64,000 bases of DNA, taken from assembly GCA_036756425.1 (NCBI GenBank), contig DAIOLC010000006.1, positions 1-64,000 of the forward strand, given 5' to 3'. The notes below the pieces were generated by a model that was given only the letters and a program-made list of their open reading frames with translations, was not told the DNA's origin and made no database searches. The translations under genes were made by a program, and so were the position numbers. Origin of the DNA: UBA6115 sp012514225. Lineage in GTDB: Bacteria; Bacillota; Clostridia; Christensenellales; Aristaeellaceae. Positions 7,576 to 15,354 of the stretch are shown piece after piece; position 1 is the stretch's first letter; each line of letters begins with the position of its first letter.

Positions 7576-8610
7576 TTGCTGAAATCCATAGAGGATAACC
7601 GGGAAAAGCGGCCGGACATCGGCGGCCAGGCCGTGCTGGACGGCGTGATGATGAAGGCGCCCGACCACATCGCCGTGGCGGTGCGCAAGCCCAACGGCGA
7701 TATCGTGGTCAGGCGGGAGGCCTACGCTTCCCCGGCCAAAAAGCACCCCTGGATGGGCAAGCCCTTCCTGCGCGGGTCGGTGAACATGGTGCTGATGATG
7801 AAGCTGGGCATGAAGGTGCTGCAGCAGAGCGCGGACATGTCCGGCGCCATGGAGAGCGAGAAGCCCTCGCGCTTTGAGGAGTGGCTCAGCCGCAAGCTGG
7901 GCAAGGGCGCGGACAAGGTGATGATGGGCTTCGCGGGCCTGCTGGCTGTCGTCCTGTCCGTCGGGCTGTTCATCCTGCTGCCCAACCTGCCCGCCCGGGC
8001 GTTGCGGGGCGCGGGCTGGTCCCTCTTTTCCGTCAACCTGGTCTCCGGCCTCATCCGCATCGCCATCCTGATGGCTTACCTGTGGCTGGTGGGGCTGATG
8101 CCGGACATGCGCCGCACCTTCCAGTACCACGGGGCGGAGCACAAGGCGGTGTACGCGCACGAGGCGGGGCTGCCGCTGACGCCGGAGAACGCGCAGAAGT
8201 TCTCCACCCTGCACCCCCGCTGCGGGACTAGTTTCCTGCTGCTGACCTTCGCGCTGTCCATCCTGTTCTACTCCGTGGTGGACCAGGCGATTTTTTCCCT
8301 GACCGGCTTTGACATGGGGACGAACTACCTGGCGCGCATCCTCTCCCGCCTGCTGCTGCTGCCGGTGGTGGCGGGGCTGGGCTACGAGGCGCTCAAGGCC
8401 CTGGCCCGCGCCGCCAGCCCGCTGACCCGCGCGCTGCGCTGGCCGGGGATGCAGCTGCAGCGGCTGACCACCCGCCCGCCCACGCTGGAGATGCTGGAGG
8501 TATCCATCGCCGCGCTGAACGCCGCACTCAAGGGCTTGCCGGAGGGCGAGAAAACCGCGGACGGGGCCGTCATCCTGCCCCGGGAGGCGGCGTCGGCGCA
8601 AAGCGCGTGA
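7576..8610 (+). CDS. DUF1385 family membrane protein
   Basis: A 344-residue multi-spanning membrane protein of the DUF1385 family, found next to rpmE and prfA in many Bacillota. The family signatures are IGGQAVLDGVMMK near the N-terminus and the histidine-rich YHGAEHKAVYAHE segment, followed by LHPRCGTSFLL. Hydrophobic helices lie in the middle (about residues 115-180) and again after the histidine motif. No reading-frame ATG fits; TTG at 7576, five bases after GGGAGG, is the best start. The stop overlaps the prmC start by 4 bp (GTGA), so the two are translationally coupled. The function is unknown. The HxxxH-type motif hints at a metal-dependent role, which is inference. Confidence 0.9.
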   Translation: MLKSIEDNREKRPDIGGQAVLDGVMMKAPDHIAVAVRKPNGDIVVRREAYASPAKKHPWMGKPFLRGSVNMVLMMKLGMKVLQQSADMSGAMESEKPSRFEEWLSRKLGKGADKVMMGFAGLLAVVLSVGLFILLPNLPARALRGAGWSLFSVNLVSGLIRIAILMAYLWLVGLMPDMRRTFQYHGAEHKAVYAHEAGLPLTPENAQKFSTLHPRCGTSFLLLTFALSILFYSVVDQAIFSLTGFDMGTNYLARILSRLLLLPVVAGLGYEALKALARAASPLTRALRWPGMQLQRLTTRPPTLEMLEVSIAALNAALKGLPEGEKTADGAVILPREAASAQSA

Positions 8611-9437
8611 CCGTCAGGGAAGCCCTCCGGGAGGCCGAAGGGCGGCTGACACGGGCGGATGTGCCGGGCGCCGCGCTGGACGCGGCGCTGCTGCTGGAGG
8701 GGCTGCTGGGCCTGCCCCGGCTGGGGCTGTTCGCCCGGCAGGGCGAGGCGCTGGACGCGGAAACCCTCTCCGCGTACCGAAAATGGGTGTCGCGGCGCGC
8801 CCTGCGCGAGCCGCTGCAGTACATCCTGGGCGAGGCGGCCTTCATGGGCCGCGTTTTTGTGTGCCGGCCCGGGGTCCTGATTCCCCGGTCGGACAGCGAG
8901 GCGATGTGCGCGCGGGCGGCCGGCGTCGCGGCCAGGGGCGCGCGGGTGCTGGATTTGTGCTGCGGCACCGGCTGCCTGGGGCTGGGCCTCAAGCTTGAGC
9001 GGCCGGACGCCCGGGTAACCCTGTCGGACATCAGCCCCGCGGCCTGCGCCCTGGCGCGGGAGAACGCGCGGCGCCTGGACGCCGAAGCCGAAGTCGTGCA
9101 GGGGGATTTCTTTGCGCCTGTCGCGGGGCGCGTCTTTGACCTCATCCTCAGCAACCCGCCCTACATCCCCGCGGACGCGCTGCCGGGGCTGCAGCCGGAG
9201 GTGGGTTTCGAGCCGCCCCAGGCCCTGGACGGCGGCGCGGACGGGCTTTCGTTCTACCGCAGGCTGGCCGCGGAGGCGGCGGCGTTCCTGTCCCCGGGCG
9301 GCGTGCTGCTGGCGGAAACGGGGGACGGGCAGGCGGAGGATGCCGCCCAGTTGTTCGGCTCACCCTTCTCGCCGCCGGCCGTGCGGCCGGACCTCTCCGG
9401 GAACCCGCGCTTTCTGGAAATCCGCCGGGCGGATTAG
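8607..9437 (+). CDS. prmC: Release factor N5-glutamine methyltransferase PrmC
   Basis: A 276-residue S-adenosylmethionine-dependent enzyme that methylates the glutamine of the GGQ motif in RF1 and RF2. The SAM-binding glycine motif (LDLCCGTGCLGLG) and the catalytic NPPY tetrapeptide (LSNPPYIP) are intact. It starts with GTG overlapping the DUF1385 stop. Its substrate gene prfA lies 1.2 kb downstream but is separated by two unrelated genes, whereas the two are usually adjacent. The length matches the family. Confidence 0.95.
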   Translation: MTVREALREAEGRLTRADVPGAALDAALLLEGLLGLPRLGLFARQGEALDAETLSAYRKWVSRRALREPLQYILGEAAFMGRVFVCRPGVLIPRSDSEAMCARAAGVAARGARVLDLCCGTGCLGLGLKLERPDARVTLSDISPAACALARENARRLDAEAEVVQGDFFAPVAGRVFDLILSNPPYIPADALPGLQPEVGFEPPQALDGGADGLSFYRRLAAEAAAFLSPGGVLLAETGDGQAEDAAQLFGSPFSPPAVRPDLSGNPRFLEIRRAD

Positions 9438-9495
9438 CGCGGGGACGAATTGTTTGGGCGCGGCGGCGGCCGTCAACCGTCGACAATGATTGAAA

Positions 9496-9536
9496 GAAGC
9501 CCGGGGATGAAACGCCCGGGCTTCGACGTTTTGTAG
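9496..9536. terminator. Bidirectional terminator between prmC and the ATL gene
   Basis: A 10-bp stem GAAGCCCGGG / CCCGGGCTTC (9496-9505 with 9515-9524) lies between convergent genes. GACGTTTTG follows on the plus strand and TTTCAATC on the minus strand. The loop carries GATGAAA, as does the locus hairpin near 62.6-62.8 kb. Confidence 0.7.
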
Positions 9537-9555
9537 GCGGAGTCCCGCGCTTTCC

Positions 9556-9852
9556 CTACCCCTCCGGCCACTGGTGGCGCGCCATGTCCACCCGGCCGTC
9601 CGGCAGGAAGGCGACGCCTTCCTTTTCCAGCATCGCGCGGCGCAGCGCCACGAAGGAGCCGCCGGCCACGGTGCCGTCCATCTTCACCACCCGGTGCCAG
9701 GGGTATTCGTCCGGGCAATGGCGCATGGCGCGGCCGACCTGGCGCGCCGAGCGGGGGAAGCCCAGCATCCGGGCGATTTTCCCGTAGGAAACGACCCGGC
9801 CTTCCGGCACCTTTGCCACCATGGCGTAGACCTGCTCGTAAAAGGGATTCAT
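9556..9852 (-). CDS. Alkyltransferase-like protein (ATL, MGMT homologue without catalytic cysteine)
   Basis: A 98-residue protein with the DNA-binding domain of O6-alkylguanine-DNA alkyltransferase. The active-site PCHR motif reads P51-W52-H53-R54, that is, tryptophan replaces the alkyl-accepting cysteine. That substitution defines the alkyltransferase-like proteins, which bind alkylated guanine and hand the lesion to nucleotide excision repair. The recognition-helix region (SARQVGRAM) and the VVSYGKIA segment are present. The start at 9852 follows GGGGAGG. It is a single gene, convergent with prmC. Confidence 0.9.
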   Translation of the reverse strand: MNPFYEQVYAMVAKVPEGRVVSYGKIARMLGFPRSARQVGRAMRHCPDEYPWHRVVKMDGTVAGGSFVALRRAMLEKEGVAFLPDGRVDMARHQWPEG

Positions 9853-10021
9853 CCGCCGCCTCCCCGGATTCTTCTCCTCCCATCTTACCACCCCGTCCCC
9901 TGCGCGCAACACGCCCGGGCGCGGGGGCAGGCGGGTCGCCGCGCAGCCCGGGAACTTTCCGGGGGACTCCGCCGTCTGAGAGGCGGGAAACCGGAATAGC
10001 CGGGACCCGAAGGAGGACACC

Positions 10022-10558
10022 ATGAAAAAAACCGCGCTGCTCGCCCTGTGCGCCTTGCTCCTGCTCGCGTCCGTTTCGCCCGCCGGCGCGACCGTCGGCC
10101 GCGACATCCTGATGGCCCAGCGCCGGGTGAGCAGCTGGACGGGCGAGGACATGGTCAGCGTGCTGACCGCGGACGGCACCATTCTGCTGTTCGACCTGGA
10201 CGGCATGCCCTGGGAAACGCGCAACGACCCGGAGGAGCTGCTGTACTTCCTGCGGGTGCACGGGCTATCGAAGGCGTCCCTGCTGTATGGCGCCGCCGCG
10301 CCCCGGGTCCTGTCGAAGGCCGGCGCGGATTTCGTCCGGGACGTCCGGGCGCTGCTGGGCCAGGTGAAGGAAGAGGCGTTCGAGACCTCGTTTTACGCCA
10401 CGGACGCGGGCGCCTTTTTGACCTACGCGGTGCTGCAATCCGGGGGGGAGGGCCGGCTCAGCCTGCTGGCCGAAAGCGGCACCTACCAGGGCCAGACCAA
10501 GGACCCCGCGGCGCTGGCGCTGATGGCCCTCGCCGGCCCCGTCCTGATGGGGGAATGA
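10022..10558 (+). CDS. Small secreted protein of unknown function
   Basis: A 178-residue protein with a clear signal peptide (about residues 1-23, MKKT start, ASPAGA-like cleavage region). The mature part is about 155 residues with no motif I recognise. It has alternating hydrophobic strands (TILLFDLDG, LLYGAAAPRVL) and ends soon after a hydrophobic LALMALAGPVL segment. AAGGAGG precedes the ATG. It lies between the ATL gene and prfA and may share the prfA transcript. No function can be assigned. Confidence 0.75.
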   Translation: MKKTALLALCALLLLASVSPAGATVGRDILMAQRRVSSWTGEDMVSVLTADGTILLFDLDGMPWETRNDPEELLYFLRVHGLSKASLLYGAAAPRVLSKAGADFVRDVRALLGQVKEEAFETSFYATDAGAFLTYAVLQSGGEGRLSLLAESGTYQGQTKDPAALALMALAGPVLMGE

Positions 10559-10605
10559 GCCGTCCCTGACTTGAAACGCGCCCCCCAAGCGAGTAAACTT
10601 GTCGC

Positions 10606-11673
10606 ATGCAGGAACAGTTTTCGCAGATTCGCGCCCGCTATGAGGAGCTGGCGATGACGGCGGCCCAGCCGGAGGTCATCGCCAACCAGCCGCGGTTCCA
10701 GGCCGTCATGAAGGAAATGGCGGGGCTGGAGCCCATGGCGCAGGCCTGGTCAGACTATGAGGCGCTGCAGCGGGAGGCGAAGGGCGCGCGCGAGCTGCTG
10801 GAGGTGCCCGAGATGGGGCGTCTGGCCCGGGAGGAGCTCGACGCGCTGGAGCCCCGGCTGGAAGAGATGGAGCGCGACCTGCGGCTGATGCTGCTGCCCC
10901 GGGACGAGGACGACGAGCGCGACGTGGTCATGGAAGTGCGCGCCGGCGCCGGCGGGGACGAGGCCGCGCTGTTTGGCGCCCTGCTGGTCCGGATGTACAC
11001 CCGCTACGCAGAGCGGCGGGGGTATGCGGCCACCCTGCTGTCGGTCAGCGGCAACGACCTGGGCGGCGTGAAGGAGGCGGTGTTCACCATCACCGGCCGC
11101 GGGGCTTTCAGCCGGCTGAAGTACGAAAGCGGCGTACACCGCGTGCAGCGCGTGCCGGCGACGGAAAGCGCGGGCCGGATTCACACCAGCACGGCCACCG
11201 TCGCCGTGCTGCCCTCCTTCGACGAGGTGGCGGTGGACATCTCGCCGGGTGACCTGCGCATCGACGTGTACCGCTCCTCCGGCCACGGCGGACAGAACGT
11301 CAACACCACCGACTCGGCCGTGCGCATCACCCACCTGCCCACGGGGCTGGTGGTCACCTGCCAGAATGAGAAGAGCCAGATCAAGAACCGCGAGCAGGCG
11401 ATGAAGGTGCTCAAGTCCCGCCTGTACGACCAGGCGCGCAGGCAGCGGGAGCAGGACTACGCCGACAACCGGAAGGGGCAGGTGGGCAGCGGGGAGCGCA
11501 GCGAGCGCATCCGCACCTACAATTTCCCCCAGGGCCGGGTGACCGACCACCGCATCGGCCTGACGCTCTACCAGATCGACCTGATCCTGGACGGGGACCT
11601 GGACCCCCTCGTCGACGCGCTGGCGGCGGACGCGCAGCAAAAGCTGCTCGCCGGGAGCGGGGACGGCGCCTGA
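10606..11673 (+). CDS. prfA: Peptide chain release factor 1
   Basis: A 355-residue class-I release factor that terminates translation at UAA and UAG. The catalytic GGQ lies in SSGHGGQNVNTTDSAV. The codon-recognition tripeptide PAT lies in RVPATESAGRIHTS, which identifies RF1 rather than RF2. No programmed frameshift is present. The Shine-Dalgarno before the ATG at 10606 is weak. The GGQ glutamine is the target of PrmC, encoded just upstream. The gene after it, 21 bp downstream, is a peptidoglycan-binding protein and probably shares the transcript. Confidence 0.97.
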   Translation: MQEQFSQIRARYEELAMTAAQPEVIANQPRFQAVMKEMAGLEPMAQAWSDYEALQREAKGARELLEVPEMGRLAREELDALEPRLEEMERDLRLMLLPRDEDDERDVVMEVRAGAGGDEAALFGALLVRMYTRYAERRGYAATLLSVSGNDLGGVKEAVFTITGRGAFSRLKYESGVHRVQRVPATESAGRIHTSTATVAVLPSFDEVAVDISPGDLRIDVYRSSGHGGQNVNTTDSAVRITHLPTGLVVTCQNEKSQIKNREQAMKVLKSRLYDQARRQREQDYADNRKGQVGSGERSERIRTYNFPQGRVTDHRIGLTLYQIDLILDGDLDPLVDALAADAQQKLLAGSGDGA

Positions 11674-11694
11674 GGGGACGATTCGGAGGAAACC

Positions 11695-12204
11695 ATGCAG
11701 CAAAAGCAACCAATGAACCAGGCGCAGCGGCGCATGCTGGTGTTCAGCCTGCTCATCGTCGCGCTGGCGGCCCTGCTGTTCATCCTGTTCACCAACCCCG
11801 GCGGCGACGCGCCCCCGACGCCCCAGGCGACCCGGACGCCGGAGCCCACCTTCGCGACGGTCTCCGAGGCGCTGGACACCCTGCCCACGCCCACGCCGCC
11901 GCCCACCGCGCCGCCGACCGCGACGCCCGCGCCCACGGCGACCCCCACCCCCTCCCCGGCGCCCGCGCCGGCCAGCATCACCGTGCTGCGCAAGGGCAGC
12001 AAGGGCGCGGAGGTGGTGGCGCTGCAGGCCAAGCTGATTGAGCTGGGCTACCTGCAGGCCGGCTCCAACGACGGCGACTTCGGATCGGGCACCGAGGCGG
12101 CGGTCAAGGCCTTCCAGAAAAACAACGGCCTGAAGGAGGACGGCGTCGCCGGGCAGGAGACCCAGACCCGCCTGTACAGCCCGGAGGCGGTGCGCGCGCG
12201 GTAG
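11695..12204 (+). CDS. Membrane-anchored peptidoglycan-binding protein
   Basis: A 169-residue protein with an N-terminal membrane anchor (about residues 16-36), then a Pro/Thr/Ala-rich linker of about 50 residues that would cross the wall, and a C-terminal PG_binding_1 domain. That domain starts VLRKGSKGAEVVALQAKL and includes DGDFGSGTEAAVKAFQ and GLKEDGVAGQET. Such domains bind the peptidoglycan stem peptide. No catalytic domain is present, so it may tether or sense the wall. A Shine-Dalgarno (CGGAGG) precedes the start. Confidence 0.85.
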   Translation: MQQKQPMNQAQRRMLVFSLLIVALAALLFILFTNPGGDAPPTPQATRTPEPTFATVSEALDTLPTPTPPPTAPPTATPAPTATPTPSPAPAPASITVLRKGSKGAEVVALQAKLIELGYLQAGSNDGDFGSGTEAAVKAFQKNNGLKEDGVAGQETQTRLYSPEAVRAR

Positions 12205-12214
12205 GGCGCCCGCC

Positions 12215-12243
12215 TTGCGGGCGGGGGTGACTTGGGTTACAAT
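12215..12243 (+). promoter_or_regulatory. Promoter of fbp
   Basis: TTGCGG (12215-12220) and TACAAT (12238-12243) with a 17-bp spacer. It starts about 10 bp after the preceding stop codon and 43 bp before the fbp start. A GC-rich inverted repeat overlaps the -35. Confidence 0.65.
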
Positions 12244-12285
12244 AAGGCCGTTTTCAGCGGCCTTTACATATCCAAGGAGGATGTC

Positions 12286-14343
12286 ATGCTGACGCATCCG
12301 TATTCCGCCCCGCCCGGAGACCTCCGGCTGCGGCATTTGAGCCAGCTGTCCCGGGAGTTCCCCTCCCAGAAGACCGCGGCTTCGCGCATCGTGAGCCTGA
12401 AAACCTGGATGCAGCTGCCCAAGGGAACGGAGTATTACTTTTCCGACCTGCACGGGGAGCACCGGGGTTTCCTGCGGATGCTCAAGAGCGCCTCGGGCAC
12501 CATCAGGGACAAGATCGAGACCATCTTCTCCTCGGCCTTGAGCCGCGAGCAGCGCGACGAGCTGGCCCAGCTGATTTACGAGCCGGAGTTTGTTTTGCGG
12601 CACATGCAGCAGGCGGGCGGGCTGGACGAGAACCGCTACCACCTGCTGATCACCCGGCTCATCCAGGTGTTCAAGGCCGTGTCGGCCAAGTATACGCGCT
12701 CCATGGCGCGGCGGATGATTCCGGAGGACTTCCGCGGCGGCATCGACGAATTGTGCTACCTGGACGAGGACGAGAGCCGGCTGAAATACCACTATTCCGT
12801 CATCCGCGCCATCTTGGAGACCGGCATCGCCGGCGCCTTCATCACCTCCCTCTGCGACGCCATCCGCAAGCTGTGCGTGTCCCGGCTGCACATCATCGGC
12901 GACATCTATGACCGGGGCGCGCACCCGGACCTCATCATGGACGAGCTGATCGCCTTCCCGGAGGTCAGCCTGCTCTGGGGCAACCACGACATCTTCTGGC
13001 TGGGTGCGGCCCTGGGCAACCCCGCCCTCATCGCGGGGGTGGTGCGCCAGGGCATCAGCTACAACACCTTCGACCTTTTGGAGGACGGCTACGGCATCAA
13101 CCTGCGGCCGCTGTCGGCCTTCGCCGACGCAGCCTACCGCGGCGACCCCTGCCTGCCCTACCGGCCCAAGGACAGCTTCAACGTCAACCTCTTCGACACC
13201 GTGGAGCCTGAGCTGGGCGCCCGGATGCACAAGGCCATGGCGGTCATCCAGTTCAAGCTGGAAGGCCAGCTGCTGGCGCGCCGGCCGGAATTCATGATGG
13301 GCGAGCGGGACCTGCTCAGCCGGGTGGACTTCGCCCGGGGCACCGTGCGCGTCGGGGACGCGGACTATCCGCTGAAGGACAGCCACTTCCCCACCGTCGA
13401 CCCGAAGGACCCGCTGGCCCTCACCCCGGGGGAGGAGGAGCTGATGAAGGCGCTGACCGCCTCCTTCCGCCACGGCAGCCGGCTGCAGCGGCACATGCGC
13501 TTCTTCATCACCCACGGCAGCCTGAGCCTGAAGCACAACGGCCAGCTGATGTACCACGGCTGCGTGCCCATGGACGAGGAAGGGGCCTTCGCCCGGGTGG
13601 AGCTGGACGGGCAGACCTTAAGCGGCGCCGGGCTGTTCGGGTACATCGACCGCCGGGTGCGCCGGGCGTACTATGCGGAGTATGACTCGCCGGAGCAAAT
13701 CCGGGAGCGGGACTTCCTGTGGTACCTGTGGTGCGGCCCGGCCTCGCCGATTTTCGGCAAGAACCGCATGGCCACCTTCGAGCGGATGCTCATCGAGGAC
13801 AAGCAGACCCACAAGGAGGTCATGAACCCCTACTACCGCCACGTGGAAGGGGAGGCGGCCTGCCGGAAAATCCTGGCCGAGTTCGGCCTGGACCCCGACC
13901 GCGGGCACATCGTCAACGGCCACGTGCCCGTCAAGCTCAAGCGCGGGGAGAGCCCCGTCAAGGGCGGCGGGCGGCTGTTCATGATCGACGGGGGCATCTC
14001 CAAGGCCTACCAGGGCACGACCGGCATCGGCGGCTATACCCTCATCTACAACTCCCACTCCTTCGCCCTGGCCCAGCACCCGGCCTGGGACAACCTGGAC
14101 GAAGGCCTGTTCGACAGCCCCGTGCTGCAGGTGGTGGAGGACCTGCCCGCCCGCCAGACGGTGGCGGAAACGGACGCCGGGCAGGCGATGGCCCGGCAGA
14201 TCGAGGACCTGGAGGAGCTCATCGGCGCCTACCGCCGGGGCGAAATCCCGGAGCCGGAGGGCAGCCCGGGCGCCCAGGACGTGTTCGACCCCGGCTTTCC
14301 GCATCTGTCAACCAAAGAGGAAAACAAGGAGGAAACCGCATGA
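12286..14343 (+). CDS. fbp: Fructose-1,6-bisphosphatase, class III
   Basis: A 685-residue phosphatase of the Bacillota-specific class III family, which hydrolyses fructose-1,6-bisphosphate in gluconeogenesis. The calcineurin-like metal motifs are present: SDLHGEHRG at about residues 53-61, GDIYDRGAHPD, and WGNHDIFW. The C-terminal part has NGHVPVK and the glycine-rich MIDGGISKAYQ. The start at 12286 follows AAGGAGG; an in-frame ATG at 12232 lies on top of the promoter. The gene overlaps the next one by 4 bp (ATGA). The length is slightly above the usual 640-670. Confidence 0.96.
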   Translation: MLTHPYSAPPGDLRLRHLSQLSREFPSQKTAASRIVSLKTWMQLPKGTEYYFSDLHGEHRGFLRMLKSASGTIRDKIETIFSSALSREQRDELAQLIYEPEFVLRHMQQAGGLDENRYHLLITRLIQVFKAVSAKYTRSMARRMIPEDFRGGIDELCYLDEDESRLKYHYSVIRAILETGIAGAFITSLCDAIRKLCVSRLHIIGDIYDRGAHPDLIMDELIAFPEVSLLWGNHDIFWLGAALGNPALIAGVVRQGISYNTFDLLEDGYGINLRPLSAFADAAYRGDPCLPYRPKDSFNVNLFDTVEPELGARMHKAMAVIQFKLEGQLLARRPEFMMGERDLLSRVDFARGTVRVGDADYPLKDSHFPTVDPKDPLALTPGEEELMKALTASFRHGSRLQRHMRFFITHGSLSLKHNGQLMYHGCVPMDEEGAFARVELDGQTLSGAGLFGYIDRRVRRAYYAEYDSPEQIRERDFLWYLWCGPASPIFGKNRMATFERMLIEDKQTHKEVMNPYYRHVEGEAACRKILAEFGLDPDRGHIVNGHVPVKLKRGESPVKGGGRLFMIDGGISKAYQGTTGIGGYTLIYNSHSFALAQHPAWDNLDEGLFDSPVLQVVEDLPARQTVAETDAGQAMARQIEDLEELIGAYRRGEIPEPEGSPGAQDVFDPGFPHLSTKEENKEETA

Positions 14344-15212
14344 ACGTCGCCTTTATCGGCACCGGTGTCATGGGCCTGTCGATGGCCCGCAACCTGATGA
14401 AGCACGGACATACCCTGAAGGTATACAACCGCACGGCGGAAAAAACCCGGCCCCTGGCGGAGGAGGGCGCGCAGGCTGCGGGCAGCGTGGCCGAGTGCGT
14501 GGCCGGCTGCGAGGCGGTCATCACCATCGTGGGCTTCCCCCAGGACGTGGAGGAGGTTTACCTGGGCGCGGACGGCGTCGTGGACAAGGCGGAGAAGGGC
14601 GCGCTGGTCATCGACATGACCACCACCAGCCCGGCCTTGTGGCAGGACATCGCGCGGCTGGCGCGCAAGCGCGGGCTGCGCCCGCTGGACGCCCCCGTCT
14701 CCGGCGGGGATACCGGCGCCAAAGCCGCCACGCTGGCCATCATGGTGGGCGGCGAGGCGGAGGATTTCGAGGCCGCGAGGCCGCTGTTCGAGTGCATGGG
14801 CAGGAACATCGTGCACGAGGGCGGGGACGGCAGCGGCCAGCACACCAAGATGGCCAACCAGATCGCCATCGCCGGCACGGTCGCGGGCGTGGCGGAGGCC
14901 ATCCGCTACGGCGAAGCCGCCGGGCTGGACCTGAAAAAGATGCTGGACACGATTTCCACCGGCGCCGCCGGCTCCTGGCAGATGAGCAACAACGGCCCCA
15001 AGATGGTCTCCGGGGACGAGGCGCCGGGGTTCTTCATCAAGCACTACGTCAAGGACCTGCGCATCGCGCGGCAGGAGAGCAAGACCCGGTCGCTCAAGCT
15101 GCCGGTCGCGAAGCGGGTGCTGAAGATGTACGAGGAACTGGAGGAGCGGGGGCAGGGCGGCCTGGGCACCCAGGCGGTCATCCGGGCGTACCGGAAGGCG
15201 AAAAAGGGATAA
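14340..15212 (+). CDS. Beta-hydroxyacid dehydrogenase (3-hydroxyisobutyrate / tartronate semialdehyde reductase family)
   Basis: A 290-residue NAD(P)-dependent oxidoreductase. The N-terminal Rossmann motif is FIGTGVMGLSMARNL. The family signature DAPVSGGDTGAKAATL and the catalytic lysine region (HTKMANQ) are present, followed by the all-helical C-terminal domain. The family acts on 3-hydroxyisobutyrate, tartronate semialdehyde, succinic semialdehyde and related acids; sequence alone does not separate these. The ATGA overlap with fbp suggests co-translation, an unusual pairing that may link it to three-carbon metabolism. Confidence 0.88.
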   Translation: MNVAFIGTGVMGLSMARNLMKHGHTLKVYNRTAEKTRPLAEEGAQAAGSVAECVAGCEAVITIVGFPQDVEEVYLGADGVVDKAEKGALVIDMTTTSPALWQDIARLARKRGLRPLDAPVSGGDTGAKAATLAIMVGGEAEDFEAARPLFECMGRNIVHEGGDGSGQHTKMANQIAIAGTVAGVAEAIRYGEAAGLDLKKMLDTISTGAAGSWQMSNNGPKMVSGDEAPGFFIKHYVKDLRIARQESKTRSLKLPVAKRVLKMYEELEERGQGGLGTQAVIRAYRKAKKG

Positions 15213-15297
15213 TCCGGTTCGCCCGCGGGCAGGGAAAGGCGCGGCGGGGCGCCGGGTTTCCATCAAGGCGCAGGCTCAGTCTCCCCGGACGAAAATC

Positions 15298-15326
15298 ACA
15301 CCGCCGGCAGTTGCTGCCGGCGGTGT
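15298..15326. terminator. Hairpin between convergent genes
   Basis: A perfect 13-bp stem ACACCGCCGGCAG and complement (15298-15310 with 15314-15326, loop TTG). On the minus strand it is followed by GATTTTC, so it could end the M14 operon. On the plus strand no T-run follows. Confidence 0.5.
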
Positions 15327-15354
15327 CCGTGTCAGGCAGAACCCGTGAAATCCC

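Noticed and set aside
10750..13557. A minus-strand open frame of about 935 codons
   Set aside because: It is antisense to prfA, the peptidoglycan-binding gene and fbp, which all have clear motifs. The product is Val/Gln/His-rich nonsense.
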